Source: Symbiodinium sp. CCMP2592
Taxonomy: Eukaryota; Sar; Dinophyceae; Suessiales; Symbiodiniaceae
Length of the DNA: 64,000 nt
NCBI GenBank assembly: GCA_905221615.1
Contig: CAJNDT010003268.1
Span: 60,001 to 124,000 of the forward strand
Direction: 5' to 3'
Positions within the stretch are counted from its first letter, which is position 1; the number at the start of each line of letters is the position of its first letter. The translations under genes were made by a program, and so were the position numbers. Of this stretch, positions 47,173 through 56,300 are shown piece after piece. The notes beneath the pieces are model-generated. The model did not search any database. It saw only the letters and a program-made list of their open reading frames with translations, and was not told where the DNA came from.

Positions 47173-48062
47173 TCTCTTCTTCTGTTGTCATCGGTCCTTG
47201 AGACCCCTTCGGTGATGCGTCTGCTTTCATGGGTCCATAGTGGCTCATGCCTCACCAAGTCTTCGATCAGCACCCACCCTCCTTCATCACATTTGATGAC
47301 ACTGTTGAATGCCACCTGGCACCGGTTGTCAAGCCATTCCGAGCCTGGGCGCCTGGCGATTCTGTGGCGCAAGTCAGACTGGATGCATGATAGCGCCCAA
47401 TCCGCATTCAACCTGCGCTGACGGGTGATGTTGCGAAGGACAACTTCGTTCACGATGTCCCACCGATTGTTGATGAAGCTTGCACCCTTGGTTGGGATCA
47501 GGTCGAGAATTCCGCACCGGATTGGCCTTCCGCCGCCGATGGATTCATAGCCTGGATTGGTGTAGCTGTTGGTGTTCTCGTCGTACACATAGCTAGGACG
47601 GTCTCCCCGTTGGGGTAGGCGTCGGTCGCGATGGTCCGAAAGCTGTTCAATGATGTCCACCACCCGCTGGCTATTCTCTGGTCCCGAATCCTGCAGTGGT
47701 ACGCCACAAGCATCATTTAGGCCCCGACGATTCTCCACATCCGTGCAGAGATTGTGTTTGTTCTCATAGCGGATCAAGACCACATCACCCCGAACGGCTT
47801 CGCCTCCGCGTCGCGGTCGGGCTTTGGCCTTGGGTCGTCGGTCCGAGGATGCAACACTCACATGATCTGTGGCGTCAACGTCCATGGGTTCAGCCTCTTG
47901 TGAAGGTACTCGACGTGGATATCGAAGAAGACTCTCCTTGATGATCTGGACGCTTCGAAGTACCAGGTCCCGGGTTGCAGCATTCTCTGTGCAATTTGAC
48001 AGAGTGTGTAGGTCACTGCCACACGCAACACAAAATGTGATGCGATCGCTTCCGACTGACAT
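47130..48062 (-). CDS. Zinc-knuckle segment and N-terminal half of the KptA/Tpt1-like domain
   Basis: Starts near MSVGSDRITF, but the frame is open upstream to a TGA near 48127, so this is a continuation rather than a true start. Residues 11-24 (CVACGSDLHTLSNC) form a CCHC-like knuckle, the type found in Gag proteins and RNA-binding proteins. A Lys/Arg/Pro linker follows. Residues of about 225-235 (IQSDLRHRIARR) and 261-270 (GGWVLIEDLV) match the LRH and GWVxxdxLL winged-helix half of Tpt1/KptA. The frame stops at 47130, within the overlap with the next ORF, where the catalytic half begins. One joined product is much more likely than two proteins. Confidence 0.65.
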   Translation of the reverse strand: MSVGSDRITFCVACGSDLHTLSNCTENAATRDLVLRSVQIIKESLLRYPRRVPSQEAEPMDVDATDHVSVASSDRRPKAKARPRRGGEAVRGDVVLIRYENKHNLCTDVENRRGLNDACGVPLQDSGPENSQRVVDIIEQLSDHRDRRLPQRGDRPSYVYDENTNSYTNPGYESIGGGRPIRCGILDLIPTKGASFINNRWDIVNEVVLRNITRQRRLNADWALSCIQSDLRHRIARRPGSEWLDNRCQVAFNSVIKCDEGGWVLIEDLVRHEPLWTHESRRITEGVSRTDDNRRRECTMKDFSYCSRGT

Positions 48063-48328
48063 CTCGCCCTGAGCGAGTACGCCAACATAGTCCTGAAGCT
48101 GCGTGACAACTCCTTCACATGTCTGGGATCAGGGCCTTCTGCACCCTGCTCTTCTTCAGGTTGCGCATCCACATCCACATCTTGTGCAGGTATTGGTGGA
48201 GCAACTGAGAACCCTGGATCGTCCGTGACGTTGTCAGCGGCCTGTGTCTCGTCGGTTCTCGTAATCTCTACAGGGTAGATATCACCATCGACGATCACTG
48301 TGAAATCAATCACGAGGTCAGCGGACAT
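47858..48328 (-). CDS. Acidic linker segment joining the large unknown protein to the zinc-knuckle segment
   Basis: The useful part is about 48385-48125. Before the ATG at 48328 the same frame already reads AVAEIVNN, and after it MSADLVIDFTVIVDGDIYPV, followed by an Asp/Glu/Pro-rich stretch ending EEEQGAEGPDP. Downstream of about 48125 the coding texture moves to the next frame (TCEGVVTQLQDYVGVLAQGE, then the zinc knuckle). Both edges coincide with C runs (C4 near 48383, C3 near 48125) and both are -1 changes. Confidence 0.5.
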   Translation of the reverse strand: MSADLVIDFTVIVDGDIYPVEITRTDETQAADNVTDDPGFSVAPPIPAQDVDVDAQPEEEQGAEGPDPRHVKELSRSFRTMLAYSLRARCQSEAIASHFVLRVAVTYTLCQIAQRMLQPGTWYFEASRSSRRVFFDIHVEYLHKRLNPWTLTPQIM

Positions 48329-51300
48329 GTTGTTGACGATCTCAGCGACTGCTTCATTCTTCTTGGGCGGTGTCCTTTGCGCGGGGAGTCAACCGTGATC
48401 AGCTCGATGGCTTCGGCCGACGCGTAGCGGAAGAATGACCTTTCGATTCCTCTCGCGCACGCATTTGCTCCCTCAAGGCCACCCCAATTCGGAAAATGAC
48501 TTGGGTGTCTCATGGCAATCGTAAGAAGCCCGAGTGCCAGCTCCAATGTATCACCCAGGAGCTCTTCCTTGGGCAAGACTGACCCTCGATAGCATTCTTG
48601 GCGCTCTTCCGGAGTCAAAAGCATCCTCATGAAACCAGCATAAGCGCAGTTCCCGGCGTCGTAGTAGCAGATGTAGCATGTCTTGCCTTCGGAGTCGTAC
48701 CCTCTGTCCCACGCCAATTGTTTGGCCTTTCCCCATGCCGCGTACTCGATGGCCTGACTGGCTGTGATTCGGAGACCACCATAGTGAGAAACCGTCTTGC
48801 CGATGTCTTCATAGACCATTTCTGCACAGACTTTGAGGAACTCCTTGATGTCCACACGAGGATCCACGAATTGAAGCCTCAGGTCATAAAGGTGCTTTGC
48901 GCAAGCCAAGGTGTACTTCTGGGACGCGATCAAGTCATTGAAGGAGCTGATTTGATGCTGCATCTTCAAAGCTGAAGTATGCGCGCACCCAATGCAGTGC
49001 CCAGGATACCCGTTTCCGGTGGGTTTGAAGAAGGCTTGTGCGTAGCACTCAGCCAACTTCATTCCTTCACATCCTTGGCAATAGAACGTTCTCCCTTTGA
49101 CATAACCAGTGTTCGGGGTCGCATAGGTGTCGATCCTGAACCAGTAGTGCCGGTTGTCGTAGTAGGCCTCGGGAACGGTCATGGCGATGTCAAAATCCTG
49201 CCAGGTGACTGTGGACGACTCAGCGACCGTGTCACCCTGGGCACCCGACCTGATCTGTTGCTGCTGTTCCCCCGTAAACCATGTCTGCGAGATCTTGGTG
49301 GTCGTCTTGACTTCACTCTTGTCCTCCCAAATCTCGACAAGCGACGGGTGAGCAACTAAGTCGGTTCTGACTGTCTCATCCCATGAGCGAACTTTCGATG
49401 CCTCAACAAAGCACGTAGATACCATCTTCTCGCAAAACAGCTGCTTCTCATAGATAGCTAGGCCCAATTTGAACCTGACCCGATTGTCTGGTGGTGGTAC
49501 CTTCTCAACTGACAAAGTGTGCACGCCAGACGACGCATGTTTCGCCTGACTGTACATTCTTGACCAAAACGAAGATCCATGAATCACCACACATGCTCGG
49601 GCCCGCAACTCCAGTTCAATGTACATTCCCAGCGCGTGGAAACCGTTGAACATAGAAGCTTTCTGTCGAAGGTAATTGCTGGCTGCTCCTACGAACCGTA
49701 AGTCGTGGTTGATGTTAACAATTGGAGGGCGCGTGGTACGCTTCCCTGCAGCAATGATGGGGTCAACGTACGTGGCTTTGAGCTGCCGCTGCAAATCAGC
49801 ACGAATCGCTGCTCCGTCTCCGACCTCACTCATCGGAAATGAAATGTTCTCGATGAGGATCGCTTGGAGAGACAGATGGTAGTGCAGTGTGACGGTTGCA
49901 AGCTGCTCTTCAGTCAAGCCATCCAATGTCTCATTCACAGATTCCAACGATCCCTTCGTGACTTGGAAGTTGTAGTTGGCACCTGCGGTGATCGACGGGC
50001 TCACAGTGTAGATCTCACTCCATCCATGCATGACGAGATTCTCCCTCACTGTATGCGATGACCCTCTGGTCCTTGCGACCATGTCAAAGTCTTGGACGAG
50101 GATCGTGCATTGAGAGCGCATAGTCGTGGCATCAGGCTTGCCACCCATACCCAAACTATTGCGAAATCCGTTCAGCGTGTTCATGGTATTGATCCTTGCT
50201 TCCGCCGGAATTTCATCGTTGTCGACAAGATCGCCGTCTGCCTCGATCAACACAGCCGAGGTAAGCATTGGAGGAGAAGGAAGATGCACACACGACACCA
50301 ATGCCAATGCATGGTATAGCCGCGAGTACATCCGTAACCACATTTTCGTGCTCAGCTTCACGTAGACCTTCAGGTTGAGACCCTTGTCGTCACTTTGAGA
50401 GACAGAACGAATCCTTGCCAAGTAGGTCACCAGTCTTCTGACGTAATGCTGAATTGGTGTGGTCCCCACGTCGTGGTTGGCCACGAACTTTGGCGTCTCA
50501 TCAATGGTAGGTGGGTACTCGTCTTGATCACGGGTCGTCGCCAGCAAGCTTGAGCGACAGCCCTTTTCATCGATGTTGACGTAATGGTACCAACTTTCCT
50601 GAGCGCCAGCGGGGATTGGAGCTTCCTCCCATGTCGGTTGCGATGGTTCCTCTTCCGGTTGCGAGGTCGGTGGTTGTGGAGGTGGTGCCGCAGAAGATGA
50701 TGATGCCGATGCCGTTGCCTCGTCTGTCCTTGCCCTCTTTGGTCCGTGGCTAGGAGTGGCTCGAGGCTCGGTAGCGGATCCTTGTGGTTGTCCCGGCGAT
50801 CTTCCATGCTCAGGGTGCACGATTCCTTCCGGTTCGAGGTTGCTTGCCGTAGGCATCGCCACCCTCCCCGTTGAATACACCCAGCTAGGATGCCGTTGAA
50901 GATTGGGCGGAAATAGGCCATCATCTTGCAGAAGCGGTCTTGGTGCCTCCATCTGTTGGAATTCTGCTTCCCATATGCTCAACGTGGCGCGTTTGGTAGA
51001 GCAGTCGACCACATATCCAGATTCAACTCCGCATTGATTCCAGGTGTAGCTACGGAACGCATCCGGCAATTGGAAACCGTTCCTGTCTTGATCTGCACAT
51101 ACAGCATCCACGTGGTGCTTGAGGAAAGCGTACGTGGTGTAGTCGGAATCAGGGAGCACATCATTTGACCATCTGTAATGCGGGTGTCCAGTGTCTGGAT
51201 CAACCCATGATACGTAGGAATGAAGCACATGGAGACAAACACTGAACGCCTGGAGCGAGTTCATCGCAAAGGCGAGCGGGTGTCCCATGCCTTGAGGCAT

Positions 51301-52164
51301 TGTGCGCATCATCATGGCCAGCTGGTGAACGTTGAGTGGCGTGGCGCCATCGTTGTTCGCAGCACATTCCTGGTTGTAGGTCCGTAGTCCATATCCAGTG
51401 TGTTTCGCGAACATGTACATCAGCTTGCACACCCTACATAACGTAGGCTCCGCCAACAGGTCTGATTGGTCAGGTGCTCTACCCGACATTGGCAACTTGT
51501 GGTAGTAGTCCTGATTCACCGTATACCATTGTTGTATTCTCGTGTCTGTCACAGTCTGGTAGGGCGTCTCCACGGAGTTGATGAGAACAGCGAGGTTGTA
51601 GTAGCCATCCGCAGTGACGATGTTCCTTGTAGCAGTGTTCAAGTCGAACCGAACTTGCTTTCGTTCTTGTTCCAGTTCAACCACAGCCAACTTTGCATCA
51701 TCGCGGATCACTTCCTCATCCACCATGAACCTGGTGATGGCATTGTACTTCCCCTCGTGGTCAGCAACAATGTGTTTGAGACCTCCGCCAAACTTAGTGA
51801 CCATGGCGAGTATCTCCCCATAGGGTTTGTCCATGTACTCCTCAGGAGCGGCAAGTAAGCAAGCTTTGAGGATTTCTCGGACTCGAATGGAAAGATCCCC
51901 TCCTGACGACAGATTTGCACACGTGAACAGCAAGACCAACGGAGGTGCTTTGAAAGCTGCCCATGTGCGAATGAGATCATTGTCGACCACTTTGTCTTTC
52001 GTAATCTTCGGCGGGAGCGAGACGCTCTGCGACGCATCCCCAGAATACATCTCCAGGAACTTGTGGAACTTCAGAAACGTTCGCATCATCCCACCAGACG
52101 GGAAAACTTCCTCGTGGTCCACTCCATCGAAGGCCAGCTCGTAGGCATTGTAGCTTTCAGCCAT
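48310..52164 (-). CDS. Large unknown protein with two cysteine clusters, 1,284 codons
   Basis: ATG at 52164 (MAESYNAYELAFDGV), preceded by a 112-bp spacer with a hairpin. No known domain recognised. Residues of about 450-520 are a Pro/Ser/Glu linker with a basic PKRAR patch, splitting the protein into two globular parts. Residues of about 1027-1065 carry CxxC, C and CxxC (FYCQGCEG ... CIGCAH), a likely zinc ribbon. A second cluster at about 1161-1172 reads CYICYYDAGNC. The last ~25 residues in this frame lose protein texture. The real continuation is in the -1 frame from about 48383. Net shift over the three junctions to 44671 is exactly three bases, so a single ~2,500-codon gene is possible. 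Neighbourhood with Copia pol suggests a mobile-element or element-adjacent gene. Confidence 0.7.
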   Translation of the reverse strand: MAESYNAYELAFDGVDHEEVFPSGGMMRTFLKFHKFLEMYSGDASQSVSLPPKITKDKVVDNDLIRTWAAFKAPPLVLLFTCANLSSGGDLSIRVREILKACLLAAPEEYMDKPYGEILAMVTKFGGGLKHIVADHEGKYNAITRFMVDEEVIRDDAKLAVVELEQERKQVRFDLNTATRNIVTADGYYNLAVLINSVETPYQTVTDTRIQQWYTVNQDYYHKLPMSGRAPDQSDLLAEPTLCRVCKLMYMFAKHTGYGLRTYNQECAANNDGATPLNVHQLAMMMRTMPQGMGHPLAFAMNSLQAFSVCLHVLHSYVSWVDPDTGHPHYRWSNDVLPDSDYTTYAFLKHHVDAVCADQDRNGFQLPDAFRSYTWNQCGVESGYVVDCSTKRATLSIWEAEFQQMEAPRPLLQDDGLFPPNLQRHPSWVYSTGRVAMPTASNLEPEGIVHPEHGRSPGQPQGSATEPRATPSHGPKRARTDEATASASSSSAAPPPQPPTSQPEEEPSQPTWEEAPIPAGAQESWYHYVNIDEKGCRSSLLATTRDQDEYPPTIDETPKFVANHDVGTTPIQHYVRRLVTYLARIRSVSQSDDKGLNLKVYVKLSTKMWLRMYSRLYHALALVSCVHLPSPPMLTSAVLIEADGDLVDNDEIPAEARINTMNTLNGFRNSLGMGGKPDATTMRSQCTILVQDFDMVARTRGSSHTVRENLVMHGWSEIYTVSPSITAGANYNFQVTKGSLESVNETLDGLTEEQLATVTLHYHLSLQAILIENISFPMSEVGDGAAIRADLQRQLKATYVDPIIAAGKRTTRPPIVNINHDLRFVGAASNYLRQKASMFNGFHALGMYIELELRARACVVIHGSSFWSRMYSQAKHASSGVHTLSVEKVPPPDNRVRFKLGLAIYEKQLFCEKMVSTCFVEASKVRSWDETVRTDLVAHPSLVEIWEDKSEVKTTTKISQTWFTGEQQQQIRSGAQGDTVAESSTVTWQDFDIAMTVPEAYYDNRHYWFRIDTYATPNTGYVKGRTFYCQGCEGMKLAECYAQAFFKPTGNGYPGHCIGCAHTSALKMQHQISSFNDLIASQKYTLACAKHLYDLRLQFVDPRVDIKEFLKVCAEMVYEDIGKTVSHYGGLRITASQAIEYAAWGKAKQLAWDRGYDSEGKTCYICYYDAGNCAYAGFMRMLLTPEERQECYRGSVLPKEELLGDTLELALGLLTIAMRHPSHFPNWGGLEGANACARGIERSFFRYASAEAIELITVDSPRKGHRPRRMKQSLRSSTTCPLTS

Positions 52165-52276
52165 GGCTCGGGTTTCGGTCCTTCCTCCGTAGGAGGGAAG
52201 TCCCTACACCCTACTCGACTTCACGGTTCCGGGTTCTCCGTAAGAGGCACCCTTCCCCGATCCGTCTGGTCAGACC
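52165..52276 (-). promoter_or_regulatory. Structured leader between pol extension and the large unknown ORF
   Basis: 112 bp between the stop at 52277 and the ATG at 52164. It holds a hairpin at 52181-52200 (CTTCCTCC / GGAGGGAAG, loop GTA). No TATA box. It could be a leader, terminator or processing site. Confidence 0.3.
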
Positions 52277-53395
52277 TTAGTTGTTCCTTAGTTGGGGCTG
52301 TCTAATAGCCCCTTCATCAGCGTCTACACACTGACGTTGCTGCCATGCAATGTCCTCAGATTCATGTGCAACATGATTGACACTGACATGAGCTCGAACA
52401 AGGCTGCGAACATTCCTCGCAATTGACCGCCATGAAACATCAATGCGCTGCGACAAACTGTTCTTCGAATCATGGTCCAAGCAATCATTCGGTCTCGTCA
52501 CCAAACGGTCCGCTTCAGGCATGTTAGAGAACATGATCCTGCGTCCACCAACATCGCCACCAGCACCAACATGATCATCAACCTTAACCTTCGTCACCTT
52601 GCCACTTGAAACAAGAGCATGCAACTCTGGCCAAGACCAACATGAACATGAAGAAGGCATGTCAAGCGAAAAATAGACGTCGGAAAATTCCGCACACTTC
52701 TTCAGCAGGCGTTTGAGAGATTTCAAGACACTTCTGAAAACCTTGTACTTCCCACCAGAACGTTTTTCACCCCCCACGCAAGCCCCTTCACTACTTCCAG
52801 GACCAGCACCTGATCGCAAAAGCGATGCCACAAATAGCACAGGTGTGCGCAGGTCGTTCCGGCACGCATCCTTAATTGTACCGATAAGGCTGTCCTCATC
52901 GGCTTTGGAGCTAATCAGCTCTTTGCAAGTTATGCGAGAGCAACCTTTAGTGGACTTAGGTACGGCGTAGCCGTTACCCAAGCCACAAAGGTCAACAATC
53001 ATGCGGTCTGGCTTCCGTCCACCAGCCTTCGACGGCATGGCTACCAACCTCCCATCGCCAGTTGCCTGAAATTTCAAGGCTTTAAGCAATCTTCTGGAGA
53101 TTTGGCTAGTCAACTCGCATTTATCAGATCGATCCTTAGCGTCCGAATCAGTCATGTGCAAATGTTTGGACGAGCACACATCAGACGACTTAGGATGCAG
53201 CGCGACGTTTGCGGCAATGTACTCCCATTCATCCTTGCAGTAGCCGAGCTCAACGGCGGTTCCAGGAGACACAGGATCTCGAAAGATATAACGTTGCCCG
53301 TGAGTGCATCCTTGGATCTTGATGCTCTTCCACATGGCATCTTCCTGAAGTCCCCTATACTGCTTGGTTTCCTGGACTGGTACTCGAGGAGGCAC
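52277..53395 (-). CDS. C-terminal extension of the Copia polyprotein (shifted frame)
   Basis: 372 codons counted from an ATG at 53395. Coding texture in this frame begins earlier, right after a G6 run at 53455-53460, where VVQRIARRAASWGF replaces the poor texture of the pol frame. A GLGNGYAVP segment is followed by LLRSGAGPGSSEG and later MPSSCSCWSWPEL. The order (Gly/Ser-rich strand, helix, then a P-x-x-C-x-x-W motif) is like a domain that I recall at the end of other dinoflagellate element polyproteins (EWPxxCxxW). Its function is unknown. A missing G in the run or -1 frameshifting would join it to pol. Confidence 0.55.
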   Translation of the reverse strand: MPPRVPVQETKQYRGLQEDAMWKSIKIQGCTHGQRYIFRDPVSPGTAVELGYCKDEWEYIAANVALHPKSSDVCSSKHLHMTDSDAKDRSDKCELTSQISRRLLKALKFQATGDGRLVAMPSKAGGRKPDRMIVDLCGLGNGYAVPKSTKGCSRITCKELISSKADEDSLIGTIKDACRNDLRTPVLFVASLLRSGAGPGSSEGACVGGEKRSGGKYKVFRSVLKSLKRLLKKCAEFSDVYFSLDMPSSCSCWSWPELHALVSSGKVTKVKVDDHVGAGGDVGGRRIMFSNMPEADRLVTRPNDCLDHDSKNSLSQRIDVSWRSIARNVRSLVRAHVSVNHVAHESEDIAWQQRQCVDADEGAIRQPQLRNN

Positions 53396-56300
53396 TTCGA
53401 TGATGATTTGGAACCCCCATGACGCCGCTCTGCGCGCAATTCTTTGGACGACCTCCCCCCATGGTAGTCTGTCCGCAATTTGCCCTTTTCGGGGTTGTCA
53501 GCGATTTTCCGACTCAGCCACGAATTCTTGCCCAACACCCCTGCACCAATGAAGATTACGGAGTTAGGGTTGTCTTTCCTTGCTTGTACCACATCAAAGA
53601 TGTAGGCGCACATGGCGTCGTCAACTTCTCGCCCCATACTCAGAACATTTACTTGCAGCCCAGGGTCGTAGTGAGAATCGGGAGCATGCGGGGCGATGCA
53701 ATCCTTGCCTGGAGCATACTCATTCCACCAGTTCTCCTCATCGACTCCTATCAATGTCCATACCGTCACTGCCTTTGGAGCATCTTTGATAGTGATACGG
53801 TACTTCCACCGGCTGTAAGGATTCTTGTAAGCATGAACCAACCTTCCATCGTGGTCGAGGAATTGGATCACCAGACCCTCCTTGGGCTTGTTTTCGGCGA
53901 AATTGACCACGTGAGGCACAATTGCTCCATCATATCCTTGATATTCCTTTTTCTGTTCCGCCGCATCATGCCATACATCTTCGTACACTGACGACCATTG
54001 ATCATAACCAAATTGAGAGGCTTGACTCTTGGATTGGCCGTTGAAACAAAATCCCTGGTGTAATGTAAAGCCCTGGTACCCCCCATGGATGGCACGCGCC
54101 AGTGTGACAACCACCGCTCGCCATTTGGCGGGCAGGGCGCGCACATAAGACTGGCCTAGAGGCGGTTCAGGAATAGGCAAAAACGGCGGCGCAAGGACGT
54201 CCGCAATGGCAGCGGGGGGCAAATGCCCACGCACGGGATGGTACTGAAACACAGCACGTTCCACGTAGCGGTCGAACTTGCCCGGTGTGTCAAGGATAGC
54301 AGCACGATCCTCCATCTGGTGCCACTGCCCTTCACGAAGAATCCAAGTCGACCGAAGGTAACGACCAGGCGGCAACGCAGAAGGCGGCCCCCGCAACATG
54401 CGCGGGCACTTGACAACCAAGATGGGGTCCACACTGTCATGCTCTTGCAAGCCTTCCTTACTCGACAATCCGGCGCGATACAACACCTGAGGGAGGATCG
54501 GCGTCTGCGTGTAAGGAAAACAAGGCACCTCGCTCTTGAACGAGGAGTGCTGCTGACCCTTCTCATCCGTACTTTGGGAATGAGTAGGTCGCATCAGATC
54601 CATAATCTCTTGGGAGCCAATGAGATCCGGCGGAAAGATGTTAATGAGCTGACACGCATGTGTCCAGGATACAGAATCCTTGAACGACTTGGTGTGTATG
54701 TCCGCGGACATCTTGGCAGTGACCTCGTAGGCAAGAGAAACGTAACCTTCCTGAAAGATAGAATGCATCCATCCAATGCAGATGCCGTGTGTACGTTCCA
54801 AGTGACGCATAGTCGGATTCTTGCCCGTGCGAATCACCCCGATCATGGTCTGGTTGTCGTCGTAGAAGACGAAGTTGGGGTCTTGCCCCCCAAGCTGCTG
54901 CCACAAAGTGATAGCAGGCAATCCAAGACGTGACATGGCAAAGTCGGCCGCGACAATCTCGGCCTCAGGTGTGGAATGACTCAAGCACCCCTGCCTTTTG
55001 CTAAGTCCCGCCAAGGGAAATCTTGTGTGAGAACCTTGAATGTGCAAGTGAGCACCGGAGGTAGATTTCAAACTTTCTCGACAACCTGCATAGTCCGCAT
55101 CTGCAAACAGCCCGATGGACGAGTCCTCCAAGGAGTTCCCGACCCACCCAATCATCATGTGATGTTTGGACTGGTGCACATAGGCCATAAGATGATGAAG
55201 AAGAGTATCCTCCTTCTTGGTCCATTTCGTGATCTTGCGTGCGAGATTGTTGAGACTGCGCAGAAGATCAAAGCGGCAAATGCGCGCGGCATAAAGCAAT
55301 TTCATGAGAATGCTTGCTGCCTGCGGAGCAAGTGCGCCGCGATTAGCCTCGTTGATCTCCTCTTCCTCTGGCGCCTTGGGAATAGGTGGAGGCGGAACAA
55401 GCCGACCATCCTTATCAACAGGCATGGTGTGTCCACACCACGGGCATCGATGGCTTTTACCTGACTGTGCCGGAGCACGAGCTGGGTGATTCTTAGTCTC
55501 CTCAGCCGGACTCGGCGATGGTACCGTCTTGAATTTTGTCGGATCGAACCCAGTCACGTCGTAGTACTTCTTGACTGTCATGTCCAGGTACGTCTCCATG
55601 TCGTAGGTAACGGTCTGCACCTTCGTTTTGTCATGCAACGTTGCCTCGCCCTTGGAGATGCGACAACCCAGATACAAGCCCAGCGGCGTTTCTTCTTCCA
55701 ATCGAAGTTCTTTGCGCAGCATGTCCCAACCCTTGGGTAGATTCTCTTTGGGTCCTGCCATCTTGAGATCATCCACGTAGATGACAAGTAAGAGCTTCAT
55801 TTGCGGGTGAAAATACAATGATGGCCATTCATCGCCAATCGGCTTGAACCCTACTTTCTGTACCGCGGTGTGGCAATGTTGTTCCCACATAGTTCCTGCA
55901 TCAGGATGTCCATATAGAGCTTTGATCAGGCGACATACCGGTCTACGGAATTTGTGCCGTTTCGCAGATGGATGCCAAGCTTCATCAGGCAGTTCAACCC
56001 AACACGGAGTGCCCGACAATCTAGCCTGAATGTATGCTTGGATAGCAGCCGCCATCTGGACATCGTTGCCAGGAAGACATCCGTAATAATCTGCCCATCG
56101 TGAGGCGTCAAACGTAGCCGGGGAATTCCCCAAATCCTGAAACAATGCGGCTTCCATATTCTGGTCTTTGACCTGATCACCGAGTAGTACCCCTCGCCCC
56201 TTGAACTTCCTGGCAGGATCGTCCTCTTTGAGCTGATAATTCTTCTCGTAGATCAGTCCGTGTACTCGCGCCATATGTACTTTCTCACCTTTCTTCTTCG

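Noticed and set aside
53450-53465. Programmed -1 frameshift at the G6 run
   Set aside because: The run is not in the phase of an XXXYYYZ heptamer in the pol frame and no clear downstream pseudoknot was seen. A missing G is simpler.
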